Of a DNA stretch of 42,217 nt, positions 23,991-31,193 are shown piece by piece. The stretch is from Nitrososphaerales archaeon (lineage in GTDB: Archaea > Thermoproteota > Nitrososphaeria > Conexivisphaerales > UBA164). How positions within the stretch are numbered: the stretch's first letter is position 1; every line of letters starts with the position of its first letter. Below the pieces are notes generated by a model that saw only the letters and a program-made list of their open reading frames with translations, had not been told where the DNA came from and did no database searches. The stretch spans positions 12,250 to 54,466 of the forward strand of contig JAGDXK010000010.1 of assembly GCA_023256405.1 (NCBI GenBank), in the 5' to 3' direction. Position numbers and translations under genes: made by a program.

Positions 23991-25982
23991 TTATCTTCCC
24001 CTGTACTTTGGCTTTCTCTTCTGGAAGAGGCTTGATATTCCCTCCTTCAGGTCCTCCGTGTTGAAGAGTATGCCGAAGGCCGTTGATTCCCACTCGAGAC
24101 CCACGTCCATCGGCACCTCGGCTGCCTTGTTTACGAGCCTCTTTGCAAGGGCCTCAGCTATTGGAGCGTTGTTTGTTGCTATCTCCTTTGCAAGCCTTAT
24201 CGCCTCCTCATCTGCGGTTGCCCTGTCAAATGCAAGAGACGCTATTCCGAGCTTAACCGCCTCCTCCCCTGAGATCCTCCTTCCTGTGAGAATAAGCCAG
24301 AGGGCCGTGTTCATCCCCGCAAGCTTGGCAAGCCTCTGTGTTCCTCCCCATCCCGGTATCAGTCCCAGCGTAGTCTCTGGGAAACCGATGACAGCATCCT
24401 TGGTTGTAACCCTTATGTCGCAGGCAAGGGCCAGCTCAAACCCACCTCCAAGAACGTATCCCTTCATTTCGGCAATTGTCACCTTTGGTATTTCAGCAAG
24501 CTTTCTGAACACCCTTTCTCCTTTTCTTGAAAACTCTATGAACTGCATGGCGTCAGATATGTAGGTTGAAAGGTCCGCGCCGGCCGAGAAGTCATCGCCT
24601 GCTCCGGTAAGCAGCATCACCCATATATCCCTGTCATTCCACATGCTCTCGATGGCCCTGTCCAGCTCGTCTATTACCTCCGGGCTGAGGAAGTTCCTCT
24701 TCGGTCTGTCTATGAGCACCCTTACTACATGATCTCCTAAGTTCTCAATTCTTATGAACTTGAAGCCAGAGGGAGAAGCCGGTGCTGCCGGCCTAGCGGC
24801 CTCCTTCACTTCAGCCTGCTGAACGTACCTTCCCTCTATTACATCCCTCAGCTTTCCCATCTGTATGCTCTTTGCTGGCTTGAATACTTCGCATTCAAAA
24901 GTCTTTGACAGTTCTTCAAGCTTGCTCTTTACCTCATCGTTGGTAAGGGACTTGGCAACAGTAATAGGGCCAAATGGTCTGTTTAGTCCTAGCTTAACCG
25001 CGGTCTCTATATCGTCTGGACCTGCAACGCCTTCCTCTATAAGCTTTACAGCCTCGTTAACCTCTAGGACAAGCACGTCGAGAAGGCCTATCTTATCAGT
25101 CTCCTTGGCAGGAGGTATCTTCGCCCTGCCTCCTTCCCATTCGTAGAACCCCATTCCGCTCTTTTTGCCAAGCCTCCCCTGCTTGACCAGCTCGCCTATG
25201 GTTCTGCACTTGGCATAATCCGGCGATAGCGTCTTTGCATAATACTCAAGGGAGTCATACACGACATCCAGCCCGACAAAGTCCATGAGCTCATATGGCC
25301 CCATTGGAAGGCCCTGAGATCTGGCAAATGCATCTACCTCCTCGGGCTTTGCCAGCCCCCTGTCCGCCACGAGGCAAAAGAAGAGAAGTTCAGGTGCGCT
25401 GACCCTGTTAACTATGAATCCCGGAGTGTCCTTCAGGACCTTGATGGGCTCCTTTCCAAGCCCCTTCATTATCTCGTAAGCTCTGTCAAGCACTGCGTCC
25501 TCCGTCAGTTCGCCCTTGACCAGCTCCACGAGCTTCATTATAACCGGAGGGTTGAAGAAGTGGGTTCCAAGAAACCTTCCAGGGCCGCTGACGTATCGGG
25601 AGAGCTCCGTAATCCTGATGTTTGATGTGTTGGTGCCAATTATAGCATCAGGCCTGGCGGCCTTGCTTGCCCGTGAAAGAACTTCTGCCTTTATTTCAAT
25701 CTTCTCAGGAACCGCCTCTATTATTATATCTGAGCCGCTCACCGAGCTCTCAAGATCCGTGGAGAGCCTGAGCTTTGAGAGGATCGAATTTACGTCCTCT
25801 GTCCTTATTTTTCCTCTTTCAGCGAACCTTTTAAGGCTGTCCTCTATGAGCGCTTTTGCCCTCTTCAGAGCCTGTTCGCTTACGTCAACGAGGGTAACTT
25901 CATATCCCCCAAGAAGAAATACCTCAGCTATGCCGTGTCCCATCTCGCCGGCTCCTATCACCGTCGCCCTTCCGCCGTTCAT
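23991..25982 (-). CDS. Fused 3-hydroxyacyl-CoA dehydrogenase / enoyl-CoA hydratase
   Basis: About 663 residues with two catalytic domains. The N-terminal dehydrogenase (about 1-380) has the NAD-binding VIGAGEMGHGIAEV, the active-site His in FLGTHFFNPPVIMKLVE and PGFIVNRV. The C-terminal crotonase domain (about 410-663) has DDFSAGADLS, GYVLGGGFELALACD with one catalytic Glu, and FPETTLGLIPGWGGTQRL with the other. Order and size match the crotonyl-CoA hydratase/3-hydroxybutyryl-CoA dehydrogenase fusions of crenarchaea, reversed compared with bacterial FadB. It performs the second and third steps of beta-oxidation. The ATG at 25982 fits the Rossmann start; a GTG at 25991 would overlap the SCP2 stop by 4 nt. 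Confidence 0.93.
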   Translation of the reverse strand: MNGGRATVIGAGEMGHGIAEVFLLGGYEVTLVDVSEQALKRAKALIEDSLKRFAERGKIRTEDVNSILSKLRLSTDLESSVSGSDIIIEAVPEKIEIKAEVLSRASKAARPDAIIGTNTSNIRITELSRYVSGPGRFLGTHFFNPPVIMKLVELVKGELTEDAVLDRAYEIMKGLGKEPIKVLKDTPGFIVNRVSAPELLFFCLVADRGLAKPEEVDAFARSQGLPMGPYELMDFVGLDVVYDSLEYYAKTLSPDYAKCRTIGELVKQGRLGKKSGMGFYEWEGGRAKIPPAKETDKIGLLDVLVLEVNEAVKLIEEGVAGPDDIETAVKLGLNRPFGPITVAKSLTNDEVKSKLEELSKTFECEVFKPAKSIQMGKLRDVIEGRYVQQAEVKEAARPAAPASPSGFKFIRIENLGDHVVRVLIDRPKRNFLSPEVIDELDRAIESMWNDRDIWVMLLTGAGDDFSAGADLSTYISDAMQFIEFSRKGERVFRKLAEIPKVTIAEMKGYVLGGGFELALACDIRVTTKDAVIGFPETTLGLIPGWGGTQRLAKLAGMNTALWLILTGRRISGEEAVKLGIASLAFDRATADEEAIRLAKEIATNNAPIAEALAKRLVNKAAEVPMDVGLEWESTAFGILFNTEDLKEGISSLFQKRKPKYRGR

Positions 25983-25987
25983 TACAA

Positions 25988-26329
25988 TCACTGCACCAGC
26001 TTCTTTACCTCGTTAACGAGGCTCTGGGCGAACAGCAGATCGCCCGAAACCTTCAGCTTCCCAAGAAACATCGACCTGACCGGATCCGTCTTTCCAAGTA
26101 TTATGTCAGCTATAAGCTGATCAGCACCAGAAACGGTTGCGTTTGGGCTCTGAGCCGCCCCATCAGAGAGCTTTATGCTGCCGTCTTCAGCAAAGACCAC
26201 ATAGAAGTTCCTTCCCTCGTTAAGCTTGAACTGGAGAGCTTTTCCGGCGAACTTTTTCAGAACCTGCTTCTTGTTCTGATCGCTGTTGATTTTCTGAGAA
26301 AGCTCAGCTAGAAGTTCAAATGTTGTCAT
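25988..26329 (-). CDS. SCP-2 sterol-carrier-domain protein
   Basis: A 113-residue single SCP2 domain. Characteristic parts are FYVVFAEDGSIKLSDGAAQSPNATV in pattern, with the beta-hairpin and then ADIILGKTDPVRSMFLGKLKVSGDL. Such domains bind acyl-CoA or other lipids in a hydrophobic tunnel. In eukaryotes the domain is fused to a peroxisomal thiolase; here it stands alone as the first gene of a beta-oxidation operon, two genes ahead of a thiolase. A role as acyl-CoA carrier for the pathway is an inference from that position. The ATG at 26329 is preferred over TTG 26332, and a minus-strand TATA box lies about 29 nt upstream. Confidence 0.88.
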   Translation of the reverse strand: MTTFELLAELSQKINSDQNKKQVLKKFAGKALQFKLNEGRNFYVVFAEDGSIKLSDGAAQSPNATVSGADQLIADIILGKTDPVRSMFLGKLKVSGDLLFAQSLVNEVKKLVQ

Positions 26330-26352
26330 CAATCTTATAATTTCGTTCTACC

Positions 26353-26397
26353 GTCTTATAATGTTTTTGTGAACAGCCTTAGACAAGCATTTATTAG
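26353..26397. promoter_or_regulatory. Divergent promoters: SCP2 operon and etfB
   Basis: The minus-strand CATTATAAGA (26353-26362) lies about 29 nt before the SCP2 ATG at 26329. The plus-strand ATTTATTAG (26389-26397) lies about 30 nt before the etfB ATG at 26423. A second TCTTATAAT sits at 26334-26342, repeating 26354-26362 at a distance of two helical turns; this may be a regulator contact or chance. Confidence 0.55.
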
Positions 26398-26422
26398 GAG
26401 CCTGCATGAATAAAGGACTGGG

Positions 26423-27157
26423 ATGCCGTATAACATAGCCGTGCTCATAAAGGCCGTCTATGAGGATGTGAAGATAAATCCTGAAACGCTCGAGCCTAGC
26501 ACTGCTGGCGTTAAGTTCAAGATGGACGATATAAGCAGAAACGCCGTGGAGGAGGCGGTAAGAATTAAGGAGAAACATGGGGGAAAGGCCACCGGCATAA
26601 TGTTCGGAAGGGACGATCAGGTTCTTGTGATGAGAGAAGCCCTCGCAATGGGTCTGGACGAAGGCGTCCTGATAAAAGGATACTCCTACAGCGATCCGGA
26701 GCTGACGGCCAGGATCCTCTATGAGAAGGTAAAAACAGGATACGACGTAGTTCTTCTGGGTTACTCTTCAGCGGACTCCTACACGGCGCAGATACCGCCA
26801 AGGCTTGCGGCCCTGATGGGCGTGCCGCTAATTGGAAACGCCGTACAGCTATCCTTTGATGGCAGGAAGGTGATAGCAGTGAAATCACTGGATGAACGCA
26901 GCGTAAAGGTTGAGTCTGAGCTTCCTGCAGTGATATCTGTGGCCCAGGAGATCAACACCCCAAGAATACCTCCTCTCATACAGATAATGGCAGCTTCAAG
27001 AAAGCCGCTGAAAATGGAGTCCGCGAACGTCCCGGCAGAAACGTATTACAGGATAATCGAGCATAAAGCTCCTCCATCATCAAGAAAGAAAATAATCTTT
27101 GAGGACGTAAACAAAGGCGTTGAGGAGATATTAAAGATCCTTAAACAGAAGGGCTAA
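26423..27157 (+). CDS. etfB: Electron transfer flavoprotein, beta subunit
   Basis: 244 residues. It carries the ETF-beta features of an N-terminal NIAVLIKAVYEDVKINPETL, ISRNAVEEAVRIKEKHGG, GRDDQVLVMREALAMGLDEG and the DVVLLGYSSADSYTAQIPPRLAALMGVP region that binds AMP and faces the alpha subunit. With the alpha subunit it carries electrons from acyl-CoA dehydrogenases to a membrane quinone reductase. It is divergent from the beta-oxidation operon. Its partner gene is on the opposite strand, converging so that the two stop codons overlap (CTAA at 27154-27157), which is not the usual etfBA operon order. Confidence 0.92.
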   Translation: MPYNIAVLIKAVYEDVKINPETLEPSTAGVKFKMDDISRNAVEEAVRIKEKHGGKATGIMFGRDDQVLVMREALAMGLDEGVLIKGYSYSDPELTARILYEKVKTGYDVVLLGYSSADSYTAQIPPRLAALMGVPLIGNAVQLSFDGRKVIAVKSLDERSVKVESELPAVISVAQEINTPRIPPLIQIMAASRKPLKMESANVPAETYYRIIEHKAPPSSRKKIIFEDVNKGVEEILKILKQKG

Positions 27158-28050
27158 CCCTCGAGCTTCTGTATCAGAAGGGGCAGAACCTTGAATGCAT
27201 CCCCAACAATCCCGTAGTCGGCTTCGTTAAATATTGGGGCGTTCTTGTCCTTGTTTATCGCTATTACTATCTTCGAATCCCTCATCCCAACGAGATGCTG
27301 TATCTGGCCTGAGATTCCAACGGCTATGTATATCTTCGGATGAACCTTTTTCCCAGAAAGGCCAACCTGCCTGTCCTCGTCCAGCAGATGAAGGTCCTGG
27401 CAAACAGGCCTGCTCCCGGCAAGCTCAGCTCCCAGAACGGACGCTAGCTGTTTTGCGAGCTCTAGGCCCTCTGGCTTTGCTATTCCTCTTCCAACAGCGA
27501 CGAGTATTTCCGCCTTTGTAATGTCCACGGAAGCCTTCTCCTTGTTAACGGTTTCTATAAGCCTTGTGCGTGGGATTCCTGATAGATTCAGCTTGACCTT
27601 TTCGGGAGAGCTCTGCCAGGCCTTTTTCACCTCCACAGAGCCTGGCATCAGAGTGAATACCTTGGCGGTTGTCTCCTTCTTGATGACCGTCCTCCCTCCA
27701 AAGAAGTACCTCGTAACTATTGTCCTTCCATCTGAAAAGCCCAGGTCAAAGATCTCTGATTCCATGTGGGTTCCCGTGAGATGTGAAACTATGGCTGCCA
27801 CCTCCCTTCCGAGGACCGAGGCACCGAAAAACGCAAGATCATATCCCTGCCTGAAAAGTGAAGCAAGAGCCTCAGAGATCTGCCAGGGATCGTATATCAT
27901 CTCATCATAAACGAAGGATCTTTCAACCCTGTACTTCGAGGGATCATAATCGCTTCCGTGAACTGCGTCCACATGCTCAAAACGCTCGCTCAAGAAGGTC
28001 AGAAGCTCATCCATGAGCTCGTTCCTGTCCGAGAACGCAAGCACTTTCAA
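27154..28050 (-). CDS. etfA: Electron transfer flavoprotein, alpha subunit
   Basis: 298 residues. The C-terminal FAD domain is clear: AELAGSRPVCQDLHLLDEDRQVG, then GKKVHPKIYIAVGISGQIQH, AINKDKNAPIFNEADYGIVGD and a final LPLLIQKL. The N-terminal domain (about 1-180) is more diverged, including an acidic stretch HGSDYDPSKYRVE. It forms the FAD-carrying half of ETF with the convergent etfB. The TTG start at 28050 is supported by a palindromic TATA site 27 nt upstream. Separate promoters for the two subunits mean their dosage is not fixed by a shared message. Confidence 0.92.
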   Translation of the reverse strand: MKVLAFSDRNELMDELLTFLSERFEHVDAVHGSDYDPSKYRVERSFVYDEMIYDPWQISEALASLFRQGYDLAFFGASVLGREVAAIVSHLTGTHMESEIFDLGFSDGRTIVTRYFFGGRTVIKKETTAKVFTLMPGSVEVKKAWQSSPEKVKLNLSGIPRTRLIETVNKEKASVDITKAEILVAVGRGIAKPEGLELAKQLASVLGAELAGSRPVCQDLHLLDEDRQVGLSGKKVHPKIYIAVGISGQIQHLVGMRDSKIVIAINKDKNAPIFNEADYGIVGDAFKVLPLLIQKLEG

Positions 28051-28071
28051 CGATCTGTTTATGTGGGATGG

Positions 28072-28083
28072 CGCTTATAAGCG
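28072..28083 (-). promoter_or_regulatory. Palindromic TATA/operator site of etfA
   Basis: CGCTTATAAGCG is a perfect 12-bp palindrome containing the TATA core, centred 27 nt before the TTG at 28050. It is followed immediately by related GCGTTAGCGCTTAGCG. A repressor binding here would block TBP; this is inference. Confidence 0.5.
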
Positions 28084-28139
28084 TTAGCGCTTAGCGTCGA
28101 ATAACCCTTTAACGCATAAGAGCTCATGAGCGTACCTTT

Positions 28140-28290
28140 AACGGCTAAAGGCATTTCACGTTCAGCTTAAGCGGAAACATCCGTCATCCGCTTCTTGGTT
28201 CTGGCTAAACCCCGCTCTGAAATCAAGCCCCCACACCGTAAAGCTTTCGTCTGCGAGAGGTTTCTGGCAATGGTGCCCATTCCTGTTCTC
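28140..28290 (-). mobile_element. Possible third remnant of the same TnpB-type element family
   Basis: The 322-nt gap 28051-28372 has no gene. On the minus strand, a frame entering before 28254 reads ADESFTVWG, similar to the K-A-E-S-F-x-V-x-G start of the tails at 10721 and 15394, and later QNQEADDG before a TGA at 28162-28164. A perfect 7-bp stem, AAGCGGA/TCCGCTT (28169-28175 and 28187-28193), follows a GAACC as in the right end at 15244-15300. The similarity is weaker than between the other two copies. The part next to 28051 holds the etfA promoter, and the part from 28290 onward is AT-rich with the promoter of the next gene. Confidence 0.33.
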
Positions 28291-28344
28291 CTATAATATA
28301 ATATTATATGATTTTTGTTATTGACACATCAGTCACTCATCAAA

Positions 28345-28353
28345 TTTTTAAAC
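28345..28353 (+). promoter_or_regulatory. TATA box for the ETF:quinone oxidoreductase-like gene
   Basis: TTTTTAAAC centred about 24 nt before the ATG at 28373. A second CTATAAAA lies too close to the start to act as the TATA box. Confidence 0.55.
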
Positions 28354-28372
28354 AGGGCTGGGCTATAAAATA

Positions 28373-30361
28373 ATGTTGACGGCTTCTCTGTGTTATCCGG
28401 AATACTATGGCCTTCCCCGAACAGCGTTCATGGCTATCGTTTACGTTTCCGCCTCCGTTTCGGTATTAGCGTTCTTTTACATGCTCAGGCTGAGGCTAAA
28501 GGCCCGCGGAATAGGCCTTCTTGAATTTCTTAAGATCATATTTCTTAATTACAGAAGATGGCCGGGCCTTCTTTACGACTTTATAACCCATAGGAGGCTG
28601 CTGAGCCAGCGAAGTGCATCAGGGGCGGCCCATGCGGTCCTAATGTATTCTCTTCTTCTTTCCTTAATAGGCACACTGCTAGTTGCTGCAAGTCAGTACT
28701 CAGAATTAATAACGGGCACGCCGATTTTTTGTGGCTCCCTGTATCTCTTTTACACGTTTGTAATGGACGTGACGGCGTGGGCTCTGTTTATTTCATCGGT
28801 TACGGCTGTGGTATTCGCCTACAGAAGGAGGGAAATAATTCAGCGGAGCAGCCTGACGGCCGATATAATCTATCTTTTGTCGTTCTCCCTTCTCAGCATA
28901 ACCGGCGCAATGATCGAATCTTACAGAATAAACGCTCTTTACGGAACTTCGTTTGGCTACATAGCCTTTAACGCATACCTTTTAAGGGGTCTTCGACTGA
29001 GCTGGGAGGCGTACGCGGCGGTTTACATCTTTCACTTAGAGCTCGCGTTTGCGCTGATAGCTTTTATACCAATGACCTCCATATTTCATCCTCTAATAGC
29101 TGTGGCCAACTACGTTCGTGAGGAGAGGCCAACCGGTGAGCTCACGAAGCCCTTTGACCTGATGAGCGTAATGCAGAGCGGCTCTTTTGAAGTTCAGGTA
29201 GGAATAAACAGGACCTCGGACATTAAAGGCTTTTATGCGCTTGAGCTCGAGGCATGCCAGAACTGCTACAGGTGTCAGGATGTTTGCCCCGCGCATTTAG
29301 CGGGAAGGCCTCTTTCTCCGACCACGCTCATCAGCAGTCTTCAGAGGGAGATAAACAGAGACGCACCCATATGGGACTTTATCTCCGAGGATACCATCTG
29401 GTCATGCACCACGTGCGGTGCATGCGTTAAGGCCTGTCCAGTTTACATAAGGCACACGGATTACATAGTTGACGCAAGGAGGGCACTCGTAATGAATATG
29501 AAGCTGGACGAGAGGAAGAACGCGCTCCTGCTCTCCATGAGCTCATACGATAACTCATTCGGGATGTCAAACGACAACAGAAACTCATGGCTCTCCGAGG
29601 CTGGTCTGAAGAAGGCCTCAGAAATCAGGATGGTCGAAAACCTGCTGTGGATAGGATGCATGGGCAGCTTTGATCCAGAGGCCAGGGACATCGTGAGGAA
29701 CTTTGTGGAAATACTGAGAAAGGCAGGAGTTATCGACAGCTATGCATATCTTGGGGAGGAGGAAACGTGCTGCGGCGATCCGGCCAGGAGGCTTGGAGAG
29801 GAGAGCAAGTTTCAGGACCTAGCGATAAAGAACATAGAGATCTTCAAAAAGTATGGCGTCAAAACGATAGTGACAATATGTCCTCACGGATTTAACACAT
29901 TCAAGAATGAGTACCCAAAGATAGATGGGTCCTTCAGCGGAATTAAGGTGAAGCATTACGTCGAAGTCATAAAGGAGCTGATTGATGCAGGACGCATTAA
30001 ACCAGAAGCGTCAAAGGAGGTGTTTGTAATTCATGACCCCTGTTATCTGTCGAGACACAACGGGATCGTCGAGCCGCAGAGAAGTATCATTAGAAGCTTT
30101 GCCGAGCTCCGGGAGCCCAGAAGGAGCGGGGGAAACACCTTCTGCTGCGGCGCAGGAGGATCAAATTATTGGTACGAGGTTCCAGAAAAAACGAAGATAA
30201 GCCATATAAGATTCAGGGAGCTCCAGGACACAGGCGCCAGCTCCATCGTTGTTCTCTGTCCGTTCTGTAACGCTATGCTCAACGATGCGAGCGCGGTCCT
30301 TTCAGATGGCAAGGTTAAGGTGAAGGACATAGCCGAGGTAGTTAACGAAAGTATAAAATAA
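28373..30361 (+). CDS. Membrane Fe-S oxidoreductase with heme b domain (ETF:(mena)quinone oxidoreductase-like)
   Basis: 662 residues. The N-terminal 240 residues form about five membrane segments with His73, His87, His221 and His239, a NarI-like di-heme b layout. Then come two 4Fe-4S motifs, CQNCYRCQDVCP (Cys295, 298, 301, 305) and CTTCGACVKACP (345, 348, 351, 355), and two HdrD/GlcF-type CCG domains: IGCMGSF with ETCCGDPARR near 466, and HDPCYLSRH with FCCGAGGSNYW near 596. This order matches the EMO proteins that pass electrons from ETF to menaquinone in fatty-acid-oxidising bacteria. Its place beside etfA and the beta-oxidation operon supports that role. A role in lactate or glycolate oxidation is the alternative, but no flavin dehydrogenase partner lies nearby. 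Confidence 0.85.
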   Translation: MLTASLCYPEYYGLPRTAFMAIVYVSASVSVLAFFYMLRLRLKARGIGLLEFLKIIFLNYRRWPGLLYDFITHRRLLSQRSASGAAHAVLMYSLLLSLIGTLLVAASQYSELITGTPIFCGSLYLFYTFVMDVTAWALFISSVTAVVFAYRRREIIQRSSLTADIIYLLSFSLLSITGAMIESYRINALYGTSFGYIAFNAYLLRGLRLSWEAYAAVYIFHLELAFALIAFIPMTSIFHPLIAVANYVREERPTGELTKPFDLMSVMQSGSFEVQVGINRTSDIKGFYALELEACQNCYRCQDVCPAHLAGRPLSPTTLISSLQREINRDAPIWDFISEDTIWSCTTCGACVKACPVYIRHTDYIVDARRALVMNMKLDERKNALLLSMSSYDNSFGMSNDNRNSWLSEAGLKKASEIRMVENLLWIGCMGSFDPEARDIVRNFVEILRKAGVIDSYAYLGEEETCCGDPARRLGEESKFQDLAIKNIEIFKKYGVKTIVTICPHGFNTFKNEYPKIDGSFSGIKVKHYVEVIKELIDAGRIKPEASKEVFVIHDPCYLSRHNGIVEPQRSIIRSFAELREPRRSGGNTFCCGAGGSNYWYEVPEKTKISHIRFRELQDTGASSIVVLCPFCNAMLNDASAVLSDGKVKVKDIAEVVNESIK

Positions 30362-30382
30362 GCGAAGAACCCCTATAAGCTC

Positions 30383-31150
30383 ATGAACAGGGAGCTTAAT
30401 GGAAAGAAGGCCCTTATAACTGGCGCATCAACAGGGATAGGTGCTGCAACCGCTATAGCGTTCGCGAGAGAAGGCGCGTCAGTAATAATAAACTACAGGA
30501 GCAGCGAGCAGAAAGCCAGGGAAGTAATGAAAAAGGCAAGGGAGCTCGGGGCGGAGGCTTACGTTTTTAAAGCGGACGTGACAAATGAGGCTGAAATAGC
30601 TGACCTCATGAAGTTCATTGAAAGCACGTTTGGGTATCTCGACGTGCTCGTCAATAACGCCGGAGGCCTTCTCGAAAGAAGGGAAATAACAAGCTCGGAC
30701 CTGGAGTACTGGAGAAGGCACATAGATCTGAACCTTACATCGGTCTATCTTGTTACGAAGAACTCGCTTCCCCTGCTGCTGAGGTCGCCATCTAAAGAGA
30801 GGGTCATAGTTAACGTCTCATCCATAGCAGCGTTCACTGGCGGAGGCAGAGGCGCCTTTGCCTATGCTTCGGCAAAAGGAGGCGTGAAGACCCTTACCAG
30901 GGCAATGGCCAAGGAGCTTGCGCAGCATAGGATCAGGGTAGTGGCGGTAATGCCGGGCCTAATTGTGACCCCGTTTCACGAAAAGGCCAAGACTGGAGAT
31001 GTTGAGGGATGGGCTGAGAAACAGGTACTTCTTAAGAGGGCTGGAAGCGCCGAGGAGGTGGCTGAGGTGATAGCGTTTCTTGCAAGCGAAAGAGCAAGCT
31101 ACGTTAACTCGACGGAGATCTACGTAGATGGCGGATGGATGTATGGATAA
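30383..31150 (+). CDS. Short-chain dehydrogenase/reductase (FabG-like)
   Basis: 255 residues, a classical SDR. It has TGASTGIGAATAIAF (cofactor loop), NNAGG, VNVSSIAAF with the catalytic Ser, YASAKGG with Tyr and Lys, and a C-terminal SERASYVNSTEIYVDGGWM. An Arg in INYRSSEQKA after the second strand suggests NADP(H). It probably acts on a 3-hydroxy/3-oxoacyl or similar alcohol; the exact substrate is unknown. It begins 21 nt after the Fe-S oxidoreductase and may be co-transcribed, but TATAAAATA at 30353-30361, at the very end of that gene, is about 26 nt before the ATG and could be its own promoter. Confidence 0.87.
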   Translation: MNRELNGKKALITGASTGIGAATAIAFAREGASVIINYRSSEQKAREVMKKARELGAEAYVFKADVTNEAEIADLMKFIESTFGYLDVLVNNAGGLLERREITSSDLEYWRRHIDLNLTSVYLVTKNSLPLLLRSPSKERVIVNVSSIAAFTGGGRGAFAYASAKGGVKTLTRAMAKELAQHRIRVVAVMPGLIVTPFHEKAKTGDVEGWAEKQVLLKRAGSAEEVAEVIAFLASERASYVNSTEIYVDGGWMYG

Positions 31151-31164
31151 GCGCGTTTTAAAAA

Positions 31165-31174
31165 CTTAAATATA
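31165..31174 (+). promoter_or_regulatory. TATA box for the acyl-CoA synthetase
   Basis: CTTAAATATA centred about 25 nt before the GTG at 31194, in a 43-nt gap. The spacing supports GTG as the start of a leaderless transcript. Confidence 0.65.
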
Positions 31175-31193
31175 ATTGACCGATTTTTAATTT

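Noticed and set aside
28051..28372. Non-coding RNA gene in the 322-nt gap
   Set aside because: A 7-bp hairpin and palindromes are present, but no box C/D, H/ACA or other known RNA layout could be recognised. The promoter and element-remnant explanations cover the visible structure.
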